Below, in pieces: positions 8,377-16,130 of a stretch of 64,000 nt of DNA. This DNA is from Bin5 sp965208965 (GTDB taxonomy: Bacteria; Chloroflexota; Anaerolineae; Caldilineales; Caldilineaceae), in NCBI GenBank assembly GCA_965208965.1, contig OZ242384.1, positions 1,984,001 to 2,048,000 of the forward strand, read 5' to 3'. Position numbers and translations under genes: made by a program. How positions within the stretch are numbered: position 1 is the first letter of the stretch; every line of letters begins with the position of its first letter. The notes below the pieces were generated by a model. It was not told the origin of the DNA and searched no databases. It saw nothing but the letters and a program-made list of their open reading frames with translations.

Positions 8377-9828
8377 GGGTGCATCCCAAAATTGGGGGGA
8401 AGAAGGTCAGAAGGGGATTTCATGCCAGCGGTTGCTGAGTAGGCGTGCACGGAGGGCGAGCATGGCTTGAGCGCCGTCTCGGGACCAACGCCTGCCAGCT
8501 TGTTTCATACGCTGCTGAATCAAGGTTTTGGCAGCGGATTCGACAGTGCCGCCGCTAATCGGGAATCCGGCTTTGCGATAGGCAGCGTAGTTCATGCGTC
8601 GTCGATTTTTCCATAGATAGGTGACCACTTGTTTGACTTCTGAAGGCGCCTCTGCGGGGTCGGGATAGAGACGCAAGATGCGGCGGAAGAAAAGGCGCAG
8701 TTGACTGCGAGCCAAGGCGGCTTTCTGCGCGTTGACCCAAGCAGAAGCTTCTGATGAGTCAGGACCAAGTGCCTCGGCTGCGATCTGCCAGACGTACTGC
8801 AGCATGTGCCACCAGTCGAGGATTTCGATGCGGCGGGAAAAACAGACGAAGACCATCATCCAGATCCAGATGGCGCCATCGTTGACGCAGACGATCCGTT
8901 TGGCCTTTTCGACCCCGCGTCGGCAACTCTCGGCCCAGTAGTGGTTGGTGAAGGTTTTGGCTCCCACAGACCAGCCCGATAGGAGTGCTTTGTCAAGCGC
9001 AACTCGCCCTCTGCCTCCTCCCCTGCTTCACGCACAGGCGCAGCCGAGACGCCCGCCACTTTGGCCTCTTTCCAGCCCTCCTCGCGCCGATGGACCATCA
9101 CCCCAGCGGCCGATACCGCCATCACCTCACTCTCCGGCTCTGGTATACGCCGATAGCTTACCCCTTCCTCCTCTTCAGGCACTCGCACCATCGCCTCTGC
9201 TTCCTTCGCATCGGCCTCCACCACCTTGCGCCCGTATGCCTGCACCATCCGCTTCAGCGTACTCGCTGACATCGGCACTTGCGTCAACTCGCTGAAGTTC
9301 TCTGCCGCACGCGCATAGGAACCCAGTTCAACCGCTTGGCGCAACGCCATCCCCAGCATTTGCGGACTCCAACTCGACCTAGTCAGCCCGATTCTTCGAT
9401 CCAGGGAGGAAAAAAACCCTTGCTGACATGAAGGGCAATAGTAGTACTCTCGATTTACCTCGACCGCTCCCTCTCGGTGTTGTATCTCCTTCTTCTTCCC
9501 CTTGTTCTGCGCTCGCTCCCCGCACGCAGGACAACACGTATCCACCTCCACCTCGCCTGCCTCGCCTACCAGCTCTTCCATCAAAGGCTTCATCATCGCT
9601 TCCCGCTCTTGGCCTACCCGTTCCATGATCTCATCAAAACTGGCTCCAGGTTCCTCCCGTCGCCATGACCACAGACGCTCGTGCATCTCGCCCGCTGATT
9701 CCGTAAACTCCTCTTGACTTCGCTCCTGACTCCGCTTCCGACCCATTGCCTTTCTTCCCTTCCTCTATTCCCCTCTTCTCTCCTAAACTCCCTATCAGTT
9801 TATCTCACCCCCATTTTGGACTGCACCC
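8377..9828 (-). mobile_element. ISKra4-family insertion sequence, 1452 bp, complete ends
   Basis: Terminal inverted repeats start GGGTGCATCCCAAAATTGGG at 8377 and end ATTTTGGACTGCACCC at 9828; the right end reversed reads GGGTGCAGTCCAAAATGGGG, about 19 of 22 positions matching the left end. The element carries one transposase reading frame on the minus strand and is bounded by a perfect 8-bp duplication. Family assignment rests on the transposase. The same kind of ends recurs at 51585-52467, so the family is multicopy in this genome. Confidence 0.85.
8407..9746 (-). pseudogene. ISKra4-type transposase interrupted by a 1-nt deletion
   Basis: Frame 1 (9746 down to the shift) begins MGRKRSQERSQEEFTESAGE and carries a zinc-finger-like CCPACGERAQ ... 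YYYCPSCQQGFFSSLDRR and an HTH-like LGMALRQAVELGSYARAAEN. Frame 2 (to 8407) carries VCVNDGAIWIW (second catalytic Asp), ILDWWHMLQYVW and the C-terminal FPISGGTVESAAKTLIQQRM (catalytic Glu), characteristic of ISKra4. The frames join near 8960: frame 1 reads SYRAGLWE and frame 2 continues AKTFTNHYW, which fits GAG-GCC having become GAGCC. The expected first Asp (D-G in the VxxDG motif) appears as VSAAGVMV. Probably inactive unless rescued by frameshifting. Confidence 0.8.
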
Positions 9829-9843
9829 ACAGCAAGATCCCTC

Positions 9844-9872
9844 TTGACGTATCAGAACATACGTGCTATAAT
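9844..9872 (+). promoter_or_regulatory. Strong sigma-70-type promoter with an SOS-like operator in the spacer
   Basis: TTGACG (9844-9849), a 17-bp spacer and a consensus TATAAT (9867-9872). Inside the spacer, GAACATACGTGC (9855-9866) matches the GAAC-N4-GTTC LexA half-site layout with one mismatch, and occupies the same position relative to the -10 as the boxes found at recA and uvrA in this window. It would drive the two membrane-protein genes downstream. LexA control is inference. Confidence 0.65.
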
Positions 9873-9955
9873 GTCCAGACTATACCCTCGCGGCCCGGCA
9901 ACCACCGGCCTCCACCGCAGGCAGAGATGTTCGACCCAACAGCAAGGAGCGACCC

Positions 9956-10564
9956 GTGAAAAACGACATCGCCAAGACCTCGATAGGACGTGTAGCCCTC
10001 CTCTCCTCAAGACCGATACTGGCCCTGGTGGCCGCCATGTTCGTCGCAGACCTGCTCGGAAGCATGGGCTGGGTGCAGGGCCGCATCCAGGGGGAGACCC
10101 TCTTCTACCTCTTCAACAACCCGATCTCAAACTGGGGCGTCATGATGACGTTGCTGATCTGGATGCTCACGACAGGCATCCAGATGGTGTCGAGCGGCAT
10201 GGCCTACCGCGCCAAGACCAACCCCTACATGGCCGGCGTGGGCTTCTACATCTGGCTGTTCGGCTCGATTCTCGGCCGCAAGAGCCTCAAGTTCAACAGC
10301 GCCAGCTACGGCTCGGTCTTTACGATCGAGTACGGCAAGCTGGCCAAGGAGTGGTCGGGGATGTCCTTCCTGATCGCGCTCTACTGGCCCTCACAGATTT
10401 TCGACATGGCGACCGACGCCAGCTTCTATCTGACCACGCCGCTGCGGGCCTTCAACCTCTTCTTCGCCTTCTCGTCGCTGGTCTCGGAGCAGCTGGCCTA
10501 CATGGCGAGCGCCGCCAAATCGCTCGGCGACGAAGCCCTGGAGGAGATGCGTGGCTACCTATAG
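9956..10564 (+). CDS. Unknown integral membrane protein, first gene of a two-gene operon
   Basis: 202 aa, GTG start with AAGGAG 7 nt upstream. Four to five hydrophobic segments are visible, around residues 20-40 (PILALVAAMFVADLLG), 60-82 (WGVMMTLLIWMLTTGIQMVS), 92-106 (AGVGFYIWLFGSILG), 137-155 and 163-182. Loops are short and the cytoplasmic N-terminus is basic. I do not recognise the family and see no catalytic motif. It overlaps the following gene by 14 bp, so the two are translated together. The promoter upstream carries an SOS-like site, suggesting expression on DNA damage. Confidence 0.6.
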   Translation: MKNDIAKTSIGRVALLSSRPILALVAAMFVADLLGSMGWVQGRIQGETLFYLFNNPISNWGVMMTLLIWMLTTGIQMVSSGMAYRAKTNPYMAGVGFYIWLFGSILGRKSLKFNSASYGSVFTIEYGKLAKEWSGMSFLIALYWPSQIFDMATDASFYLTTPLRAFNLFFAFSSLVSEQLAYMASAAKSLGDEALEEMRGYL

Positions 10565-10994
10565 GTCGCTACTGCAGCAGGACCGCGGTTGGGGTCTCTT
10601 CTGCCAGATGTCGGTGGCGCCGCTGATCGCGGGCACGCTGGAATGGCTGATCGCGGTCGGCGCCTGCTGGTTCATCGGTGCGCCCTACGCCGCGCCCTGG
10701 ACATGGCTGGCGCACCTCGCCGCCGCCTACCCCCGGGCCGGCGCGGCCACAGGGCTGCGGGCGCTTTCGCTAGTCTGGGCGGGATGGGAATTCCTGCGCA
10801 CCGGCATGGCGTGGGGCCAGCTGACACCCTACCTGTGGTTCGTGCTGATCACCGCGCTGGCCGCAGCGCCGCACCGCTGGGGCGTGTGGGCGGCGCGCAT
10901 CGCCGTGCACGGCCTGGCGCTCTGGTTTATCCTCCAGATCGATCACATTTCCGGCCTGATCGGCCTCGTAGGACTGCTCCTGCTTCTGCTCTGA
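10551..10994 (+). CDS. Unknown small integral membrane protein, second gene of the operon
   Basis: 147 aa from a GTG that overlaps the end of the preceding gene by 14 bp. Hydrophobic stretches at about residues 19-42 (MSVAPLIAGTLEWLIAVGAC), 68-82, 90-105 and 115-147, ending in a poly-leucine tail (GLIGLVGLLLLLL). No recognisable domain. Overlap and shared membrane character suggest a complex with the 202-aa protein. Function unknown. Confidence 0.55.
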   Translation: MATYRSLLQQDRGWGLFCQMSVAPLIAGTLEWLIAVGACWFIGAPYAAPWTWLAHLAAAYPRAGAATGLRALSLVWAGWEFLRTGMAWGQLTPYLWFVLITALAAAPHRWGVWAARIAVHGLALWFILQIDHISGLIGLVGLLLLLL

Positions 10995-11014
10995 CCTACC
11001 GTGAAAAGCCCGCT

Positions 11015-12214
11015 CTAGCTGCCAGCCACTGCCGCCGCCTCCGGCATCACCACCTCGTATCCCTGGCGATTGTTGGCCGATTCGCGGGCCCACAGGCAGG
11101 TCAGGGCGCTGAGGATCCCGGCGTCAATCGGGCTGCGCGAGGGCCGCCGGTCGCGCATCGCCATCAGAAAGTCGAAGCTCAGCTCGCGGTCGCCGCCGAA
11201 GTGGGGCATATCGCCGCTGAAGTCGATCGTCTCCACCACAGGCGACGTGTGACTGAAGATCTTGATGTGGTTCTCGCTCCAGTTGAACTCGATGATGCCG
11301 CGATAGCCGTAGAGGCGGGCGCCGCGGCGGGCGCCGCGGTAGCGGGTGAAGAAGTTCTGCGTGTAGCTGACCTGGACGCCGTTCTCATACTCCAACATGC
11401 AGGTGCCATTGTCCTGCAGCTCGTGCCCCTCGGAGAAGACGCAAAACTGATCGTCGCGGTAGACCTGCTCCTCGGCAAAGCGGACGCGGCCGCCCTCAAA
11501 GCCGCTGCGGAAGCGCACGAACGGGCTTTCCGGGCACGTTTCCTGCTCCGAGCAACTGTTGCACTGCAGATCCCAGGGCTTGTCGCCGCCGTAGACGCGG
11601 CGGGAGTTCATCGCACTGACCCAGTGCGGGCGCGCGTCGAGCAGATAGTTGATGTAGTCGACGTCGTGCGTGAACTTCTGCAGCCATAGCCCGCCATCCA
11701 TTTCGTAGTTCCGGTACCAGCTTCTGAAGTAAACACTGCCGTAACCGACGTCGTTGAACGCGACCACCTGCTCGATGCTGCCCACCTGGTCCGATTCGAT
11801 GATCTCGCGCACCTTCTGGGCGACCGGGCTGAGCCGCAGGGGAAACGATACGACTGTGGGCGCAGCGTGGTCTTTGTAGGTCGCGTGCAGGCGGCGCACC
11901 TCGTCGAATGTGATCGAGACCGGCTTTTCCAGGAAGAGCGGGAGTTGCGTGGGCGCGACCTTGATGGCCATCTCCGTGTGCAGATTGCAGCGCGTTCCGA
12001 TCATGACGCCGTCCAGCTCGCCGGCCCCGGCCAGCAGTTCGTCGGCGGTTTTATGGAAGCGGGCGCCGGCGAGGAAGGGATCGTTACTGGCCTGGATGAT
12101 GTCGCAGCGCGGGTCGGCGACGGCCGTTATCTTGTAAGGGATATCGAAGATATCCAGCCCTTTGGCCATATTTGAAATGCGGCGGCCATATCCAATGATG
12201 CCTACACGTAACAT
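11015..12214 (-). CDS. Gfo/Idh/MocA family oxidoreductase with a cysteine cluster
   Basis: 399 aa, AAGGAGC just upstream of the ATG. N-terminal Rossmann motif LRVGIIGYGRRISNMAKG, then GVMIGTRCNLH and the intact catalytic-lysine motif FLEKPVSITFDE (EKP). The C-terminal domain has an unusual insert CNSCSEQETCPESP around residue 215, a Cys-rich loop seen in some members that may bind metal or stabilise the fold. Probably an NAD(P)-dependent sugar or cyclitol dehydrogenase. It lies just upstream of, and in the same direction as, no sugar gene, but the convergent M20 peptidase gene is separated by only 83 bp on the same strand and may be cotranscribed with it. Confidence 0.82.
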   Translation of the reverse strand: MLRVGIIGYGRRISNMAKGLDIFDIPYKITAVADPRCDIIQASNDPFLAGARFHKTADELLAGAGELDGVMIGTRCNLHTEMAIKVAPTQLPLFLEKPVSITFDEVRRLHATYKDHAAPTVVSFPLRLSPVAQKVREIIESDQVGSIEQVVAFNDVGYGSVYFRSWYRNYEMDGGLWLQKFTHDVDYINYLLDARPHWVSAMNSRRVYGGDKPWDLQCNSCSEQETCPESPFVRFRSGFEGGRVRFAEEQVYRDDQFCVFSEGHELQDNGTCMLEYENGVQVSYTQNFFTRYRGARRGARLYGYRGIIEFNWSENHIKIFSHTSPVVETIDFSGDMPHFGGDRELSFDFLMAMRDRRPSRSPIDAGILSALTCLWARESANNRQGYEVVMPEAAAVAGS

Positions 12215-12297
12215 GACGGCTCCTTTCGAGATTCTCGTTCTCTTCTATTGCTTCTTACAGGACGAATTTGATCGACAAAAGGTTGCCGCAACACGAC

Positions 12298-13680
12298 TCA
12301 GCTCTCTTCACCCAGATAGGCCAGCACTGCGGCGCCGGTGCGAATGCCGGCGATGAAGCGCTCCACCTCCAGGTTCTCATTGGGGGCATGGTTGGCTTCG
12401 TCATGGTTGGCGTAAGGCGTTGTGAAGGAGTGCACGCCCAGTATCTTCGTCCAGGCATAGTCCGGCAGGCTGCCGCCCATCGCCGGGACCAGCAGCGGGT
12501 CTTCGCCCTGGGCCGCGCGAAAGGCCCGCTGCAGCGGCCGTGTGTAGGGCGAGTCCAGCGGCGTGCGCGACGGCTCCATCCCGCCCTGGCGGATCACCTC
12601 AACCTCGGGCGCGTGGCGGCGGACATGCGCCTCCACCTTGTCCAGGATCTCGTCGACGCGCTGGTTTTCGACCAGGCGCATGTCGCATTTCACCGTCGCC
12701 TCGCGGGGCAGCACGGTCTTTGTCCCCGGCCCGCCGTAGCCTCCGTGGAACCCGTTGATCGTGAAGGTCGGCCAGGCCGCCAGCCGGTCGAAGAAGGGCC
12801 GCTCCTGAGGTTCATCCAGCCGCGCCAGGCCTGCGCCCTCCATAACCGCCGCCACGTCAACCGGCAGGGCATCTAACGCCTCTCGCTCCAGATCGCTCAG
12901 AGGCGCCACGTTGTCGTAGAATCCGTCGATCGTGATGGCGCCGCGGCTGTCCTTCATCGTCGCCAGCAGATGGACCAGCGTCCAGATCGGGTTGGGCGCG
13001 ACGCCGCCCCAGTTGCCGGAGTGGAAGTCCCGCTGCCCGTGCACCGCGCGCAGTTCGAACGAGGCGATCCCGCGCGGGCCGAAGTTGATGCAGGGCCGCC
13101 CGCTCTCGTGCACGGGGCCGTCCGCGGTGATCACCAGGTCGGCGCCGGCCAGCAGGGCGCGATGGTCGCGCACGCAGTCGCTGATATGGGGGCTGCCGAC
13201 CTCCTCCTCCCCCTCCAGCAGGACGATCACGTTGCACGGCAGGTTCCCGCTGACCGCCAGCCACGACTCGATCGCCAGAAGCTGGGCCAGGTGCTGCCCC
13301 TTGTTGTCGCCCACACCCCGCCCCCAGATGCGGCCGTCGCGTATCTCCGGCTCGAAAGGCGGCGAGTCCCAGGCGTCCAGGGGATCGGGCGGCTGCACGT
13401 CGTAATGGCCGTATAGCAACGCGGTCGGCGCATGCGAGCTTTCCCCGTAGCGGCCGTATACGAAGGGCCAGCCCGCGCCTTCCAGCAGCTGCGCCTCCAT
13501 TCCCAGCCCCTGCAGGTAGCCGAACAGGAACTCTGCCGTCTCCCTGATCCCGATCCCGTGCGCGCTGATACTGAGCTGGGCGACGTAGGCCAGCAGGCGG
13601 TCGATGAACTCCTGCCGGTGGGCGTCGACATAGTCAAACACTCGCGCCAGATCAGGAGGACTGCTCTCCTTATCAGCCAA
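12298..13680 (-). CDS. M20/M28 family zinc dipeptidase
   Basis: 460 aa. The start is set at TTG 13680 because GGAGGAGG lies 6 nt upstream; an ATG 39 nt earlier (13719) has no such site. Metal and catalytic motifs of the M20A/ArgE/DapE group are clear: LLYGHYDVQPPD (His, Asp), GRGVGDNKGQ (Asp), LLEGEEEVGSP (Glu-Glu), and the C-terminal HDEANHAPNE (His). The length and motifs match cytosolic non-specific dipeptidases that hydrolyse Xaa-Xaa peptides. Transcribed on the minus strand from a promoter at 13781-13808. Confidence 0.88.
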   Translation of the reverse strand: MADKESSPPDLARVFDYVDAHRQEFIDRLLAYVAQLSISAHGIGIRETAEFLFGYLQGLGMEAQLLEGAGWPFVYGRYGESSHAPTALLYGHYDVQPPDPLDAWDSPPFEPEIRDGRIWGRGVGDNKGQHLAQLLAIESWLAVSGNLPCNVIVLLEGEEEVGSPHISDCVRDHRALLAGADLVITADGPVHESGRPCINFGPRGIASFELRAVHGQRDFHSGNWGGVAPNPIWTLVHLLATMKDSRGAITIDGFYDNVAPLSDLEREALDALPVDVAAVMEGAGLARLDEPQERPFFDRLAAWPTFTINGFHGGYGGPGTKTVLPREATVKCDMRLVENQRVDEILDKVEAHVRRHAPEVEVIRQGGMEPSRTPLDSPYTRPLQRAFRAAQGEDPLLVPAMGGSLPDYAWTKILGVHSFTTPYANHDEANHAPNENLEVERFIAGIRTGAAVLAYLGEES

Positions 13681-13780
13681 CTGTTTCCTCCTCCGGGCGC
13701 AGGCCCCGACTGCAAGCATCGGGCCAGCCGTTTGCGTTTTTCAAAATTATCTGATGATATGTTCTGGTGGGAACGCCCCG

Positions 13781-13808
13781 ATTCTACTTTAACTATTGCG
13801 ATTGTCAA
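13781..13808 (-). promoter_or_regulatory. Promoter for the M20 peptidase gene
   Basis: On the minus strand TTGACA (13808-13803), 16-bp spacer, TAGAAT (13786-13781). Just downstream an inverted repeat GTTCTGGTGGGAAC (13761-13774) could be an operator overlapping the start of transcription. Confidence 0.6.
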
Positions 13809-13880
13809 CTTATCGGGTCTTGGCGCGTCAGAATTGTCCAGCCGTTGCACAGACCACCGATAACCACATGGAGCTGACCT

Positions 13881-14744
13881 ATGAGATTAGGCGTTGTCGG
13901 CATGTTGCCGCCGGATCCTGCCGATATTCACGGCCCGCATCTGGTTGCTATCCGCGAATTGGGACTGACGGGAGGGGCCCTCTCCGTCTCTGCCACCGGT
14001 TCACCGCCGGCCTCCGCGCCGGTCTGGCAGCGGGTGCGGCGGCTCTTCGCCGACGAGGGCATGGACCTTGTGCAAGTTGGTATTGGCTTCCGGGAATGTC
14101 TCTTCGATCCGGACGACGAGGCGCGCAAGCGGCTTCTGGAGAATATTCGCCGCGGCTTCGGTGTTGCGGCCGAGTTGGGCGGCCATGTTGCGCTGATCCG
14201 CACTGGCAGCCTCAGCCCCGATGGTTCCTACAGCCCCCACCCGGAGAATCACCGGCCGTGGCGCCGCGGCGTGCTGCTGGAATCACTCTCCTGGCTGGCC
14301 GAGGCGGCCGAAGCTATCGGCCAGACCGTCGCCGTCGAAACCCATCTGCTGACGATTATGAACTCGCCCGAGTTCAACCGCGCCGTCATTCGTGACGTGG
14401 GCAGCCCGCGGCTGCGGGTCGTGATGGACTATGTCAATCACTTCCAGACGCTGCACCAGGTCTATGACAGCAGGGCCCGTCTACGCCATATCTTCGAATG
14501 TATGGGGCCGATCAGCGCCATCGCACACTGCAAGGACATCAGTGTGCGCGACGGTTTCGTGATCCATATGGATGAAGAGGTCCCCGGCGAGGGCGAGCTG
14601 GACCTGGGGACCGCGCTGCGCCTGTGGCACGAGGCGCATCCCGACGGCTACATGATGCTCGAACACCTGCCCAACGAGAAGTATCCGCTGGCCGCGGCCA
14701 ACGTTCATCGCATTTTGAGGAGGGAAGGAATTCCGGTGTACTAG
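13881..14744 (+). CDS. Sugar phosphate isomerase/epimerase-like TIM-barrel protein
   Basis: 287 aa. The alpha/beta barrel of the xylose isomerase-like (AP endonuclease 2) superfamily is indicated by the opening MRLGVVGMLP, the central VAVETHLLTIMNSPEF (metal-binding Glu), LRVVMDYVNHFQ (Asp-x-x-x-His) and IAHCKDISVRDG followed by VPGEGELDLG (metal-binding His and Glu). Members isomerise or epimerise sugars, inositols and hydroxypyruvate. It stands alone here, divergent from the M20 gene, with sugar catabolic genes nearby; specific substrate unknown. Confidence 0.75.
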   Translation: MRLGVVGMLPPDPADIHGPHLVAIRELGLTGGALSVSATGSPPASAPVWQRVRRLFADEGMDLVQVGIGFRECLFDPDDEARKRLLENIRRGFGVAAELGGHVALIRTGSLSPDGSYSPHPENHRPWRRGVLLESLSWLAEAAEAIGQTVAVETHLLTIMNSPEFNRAVIRDVGSPRLRVVMDYVNHFQTLHQVYDSRARLRHIFECMGPISAIAHCKDISVRDGFVIHMDEEVPGEGELDLGTALRLWHEAHPDGYMMLEHLPNEKYPLAAANVHRILRREGIPVY

Positions 14745-14786
14745 TGGGGTTTGCCAATGAGAGCGGGCTTTAAGGAGAAACTGATC

Positions 14787-15041
14787 ATGCAATATCCAGA
14801 CTGGACAGATGCCGACTCACACAAGGCCAGCCAAATCTGGACGGAATATCAGCAGCATCATGATCTCTCCGATCGGATCGGTCAGACCGTGGGAATCGAC
14901 CCGATAAGCAGATCAATCTGGTTCGGCGACTCGATTCAGGATATCGTAATGCAAAGGGACAAAGAGGGCTTGGATTCTCCCTTATTCTTTGAACGAATCG
15001 GCTCTGGCCCCTACTTTCGTAAGGGAAGCCGGCAGTGCTAA
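14787..15041 (+). CDS. Small conserved-type protein paired with a retropepsin-like protease
   Basis: 84 aa from ATG 14787, chosen because AAGGAG lies 9 nt upstream; an ATG 36 nt earlier lacks one. Key stretch: LSDRIGQTVGIDPISRSIWF and DIVMQRDKEGLDSP, with the C-terminus GPYFRKGSR. No membrane segment or catalytic motif. Its stop overlaps the start of the protease gene (GTGCTAA), so the two are coupled; proteins of this size and layout often precede clan AA aspartic proteases in Chloroflexota and Cyanobacteria. Role unknown; partner, substrate or inhibitor are all possible. Confidence 0.6.
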   Translation: MQYPDWTDADSHKASQIWTEYQQHHDLSDRIGQTVGIDPISRSIWFGDSIQDIVMQRDKEGLDSPLFFERIGSGPYFRKGSRQC

Positions 15042-15397
15042 GAGGGATGGTGTCAGTTGAAGGTGTACCGACAATCACCCTCTTTATCGCAGAGCGGCAT
15101 TTGGCCGCTACGATAGATACAGGCTTCAACGGGGACCTGGAGTTGCCTGAATTCCTGCAGAAAGCATTGACTTCCCGTTTTGTTGGTCGGGCGATCTCTG
15201 CTCTGGCTGGCGGCCAGACAATTGAGGAAGATGTTTACTTGGTTGAATTCCCTTTCGACGGCAGAGTCGTCGTGGCGGAGACCACATTCGTCGCGGGTCA
15301 AGATATTCTGATAGGAACGCGTCTGCTACGAGAATACCGTCTACAGATCAACTTTGTGAGCCAAACCGTCGAACTGGAAAGGGTTTCCGCGTCATAG
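15035..15397 (+). CDS. Retropepsin-like (clan AA) aspartic protease
   Basis: 120 aa from an overlapping GTG at 15035; ATG at 15047 is an alternative start. The active-site loop HLAATIDTGFNGDLELP has the D-T-G triad with the following hydrophobic strand, and VAGQDILIGTRLLREYRL matches the conserved second hydrophobic-Gly element of retropepsin folds. The protein is the size of one half of a pepsin, so it should act as a homodimer in the cytoplasm. Coupled to the 84-aa gene upstream. Target unknown; this family is rarely characterised in bacteria. Confidence 0.75.
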   Translation: MLRGMVSVEGVPTITLFIAERHLAATIDTGFNGDLELPEFLQKALTSRFVGRAISALAGGQTIEEDVYLVEFPFDGRVVVAETTFVAGQDILIGTRLLREYRLQINFVSQTVELERVSAS

Positions 15398-15534
15398 CTC
15401 ACCCCAGCATCTCGACACAATGTAGACGGGTTCGTCCCCGTCTGGCGTTGCAGGTGACAGACAGCAACCAACCTGGACCGCATTCTGGCGAGAAAGAGAA
15501 TCCCAGTGTATTAGGGGGCACAGGCGGGATAAGA

Positions 15535-15557
15535 CAGGCGACGGCTGCCGTCGCCTG
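15535..15557. terminator. GC-rich hairpin at the outer edge of the CRISPR array
   Basis: CAGGCGACGG and CCGTCGCCTG form a perfect 10-bp stem around a 3-nt loop; the last base is the first base of repeat 1. There is no T-run, so it is not a classic intrinsic terminator, but it could stop read-through from the protease genes into the array. Confidence 0.45.
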
Positions 15558-16054
15558 CTGCGGTTGCTCCCCGATCTCCCATCGGCTATAATCAAAAAAG
15601 CTGCACGCCGCAGGGTCCCCCAGTTGCGGTTGCTCCCCGATCTCCCATCGGCTATAATTCATCGTGACCGCGGAGGGGATGCCGCACAGTTGCGGTTGCT
15701 CCCCGATCTCCCATCGGCTATAATCTATCTCGTGCTCTTTACGGCCTCGCCGCAGTTGCGGTTGCTCCCCGATCTCCCATCGGCTATAATCTATCTCGTG
15801 CTCTTTACGGCCTCGCCGCAGTTGCGGTTGCTCCCCGATCTCCCATCGGCTATAATTTCTGTTGCGTCGGATACTACGCTTTCCGGGTTGCGGTTGCTCC
15901 CCGATCTCCCATCGGCTATAATCTCACGTCCCTTCTCCCAATAAAAAAGGCCGTTGCGGTTGCTCCCCGATCTCCCATCGGCTATAATCCACAAGGTCCG
16001 TGTAGTAACGCACCCCGGGTTGCGGTTGCTCCCCGATCTCCCATCGGCTATAAT
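15557..16054 (+). CRISPR. Type II-C CRISPR array: 8 repeats of 36 bp, 7 spacers of 30 bp
   Basis: Repeats start at 15557, 15623, 15689, 15755, 15821, 15887, 15953 and 16019; each is 36 bp and starts GTTGCGGTTGCTCC and ends CATCGGCTATAAT. Repeat 1 differs only at its second base. All spacers are exactly 30 bp; spacers 3 (15725-15754) and 4 (15791-15820) are identical, a duplicated unit. The repeat resembles the Neisseria II-C repeat in layout (GTTG start, CTAcAAT-like end). The plus strand is the crRNA sense because the tracrRNA anti-repeat at 20667-20702 is its complement, so the array runs toward and opposite to the cas genes. Each repeat contains TTGCTC and TATAAT 17 bp apart, a likely internal promoter for each spacer. 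Confidence 0.97.
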
Positions 16055-16057
16055 AGA

Positions 16058-16100
16058 TGTCTGTCGATCTGGCTTGGTGACAGGTTCAGATCGACGGACA
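16058..16100. other. Long inverted repeat between the array and cas2
   Basis: Arms 16058-16071 (TGTCTGTCGATCTG) and 16087-16100 (CAGATCGACGGACA) pair over 14 positions with one mismatch (G-T in RNA), loop 15 nt. It sits directly after the last repeat, where a leader or a transcript end would be. No T-run follows on either strand. It may protect or terminate the last crRNA, or mark the integration end. Confidence 0.5.
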
Positions 16101-16130
16101 GCAACCGACGAAAAAATGGCGTCATCGATG

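Larger units (their letters stand above)
8369..9836. repeat. 8-bp target-site duplication flanking the insertion sequence
   Basis: ACAGCAAG occurs exactly at 8369-8376 and at 9829-9836, directly outside the terminal inverted repeats. This marks a simple transposition event with an 8-bp duplication; the unoccupied site would place 8368 next to the promoter at 9844. Confidence 0.85.

Noticed and set aside
15564..15944. 126-codon frame with repeated LRLLPDLPSAII units
   Set aside because: It is the translation of the CRISPR repeats, not a repeat protein.
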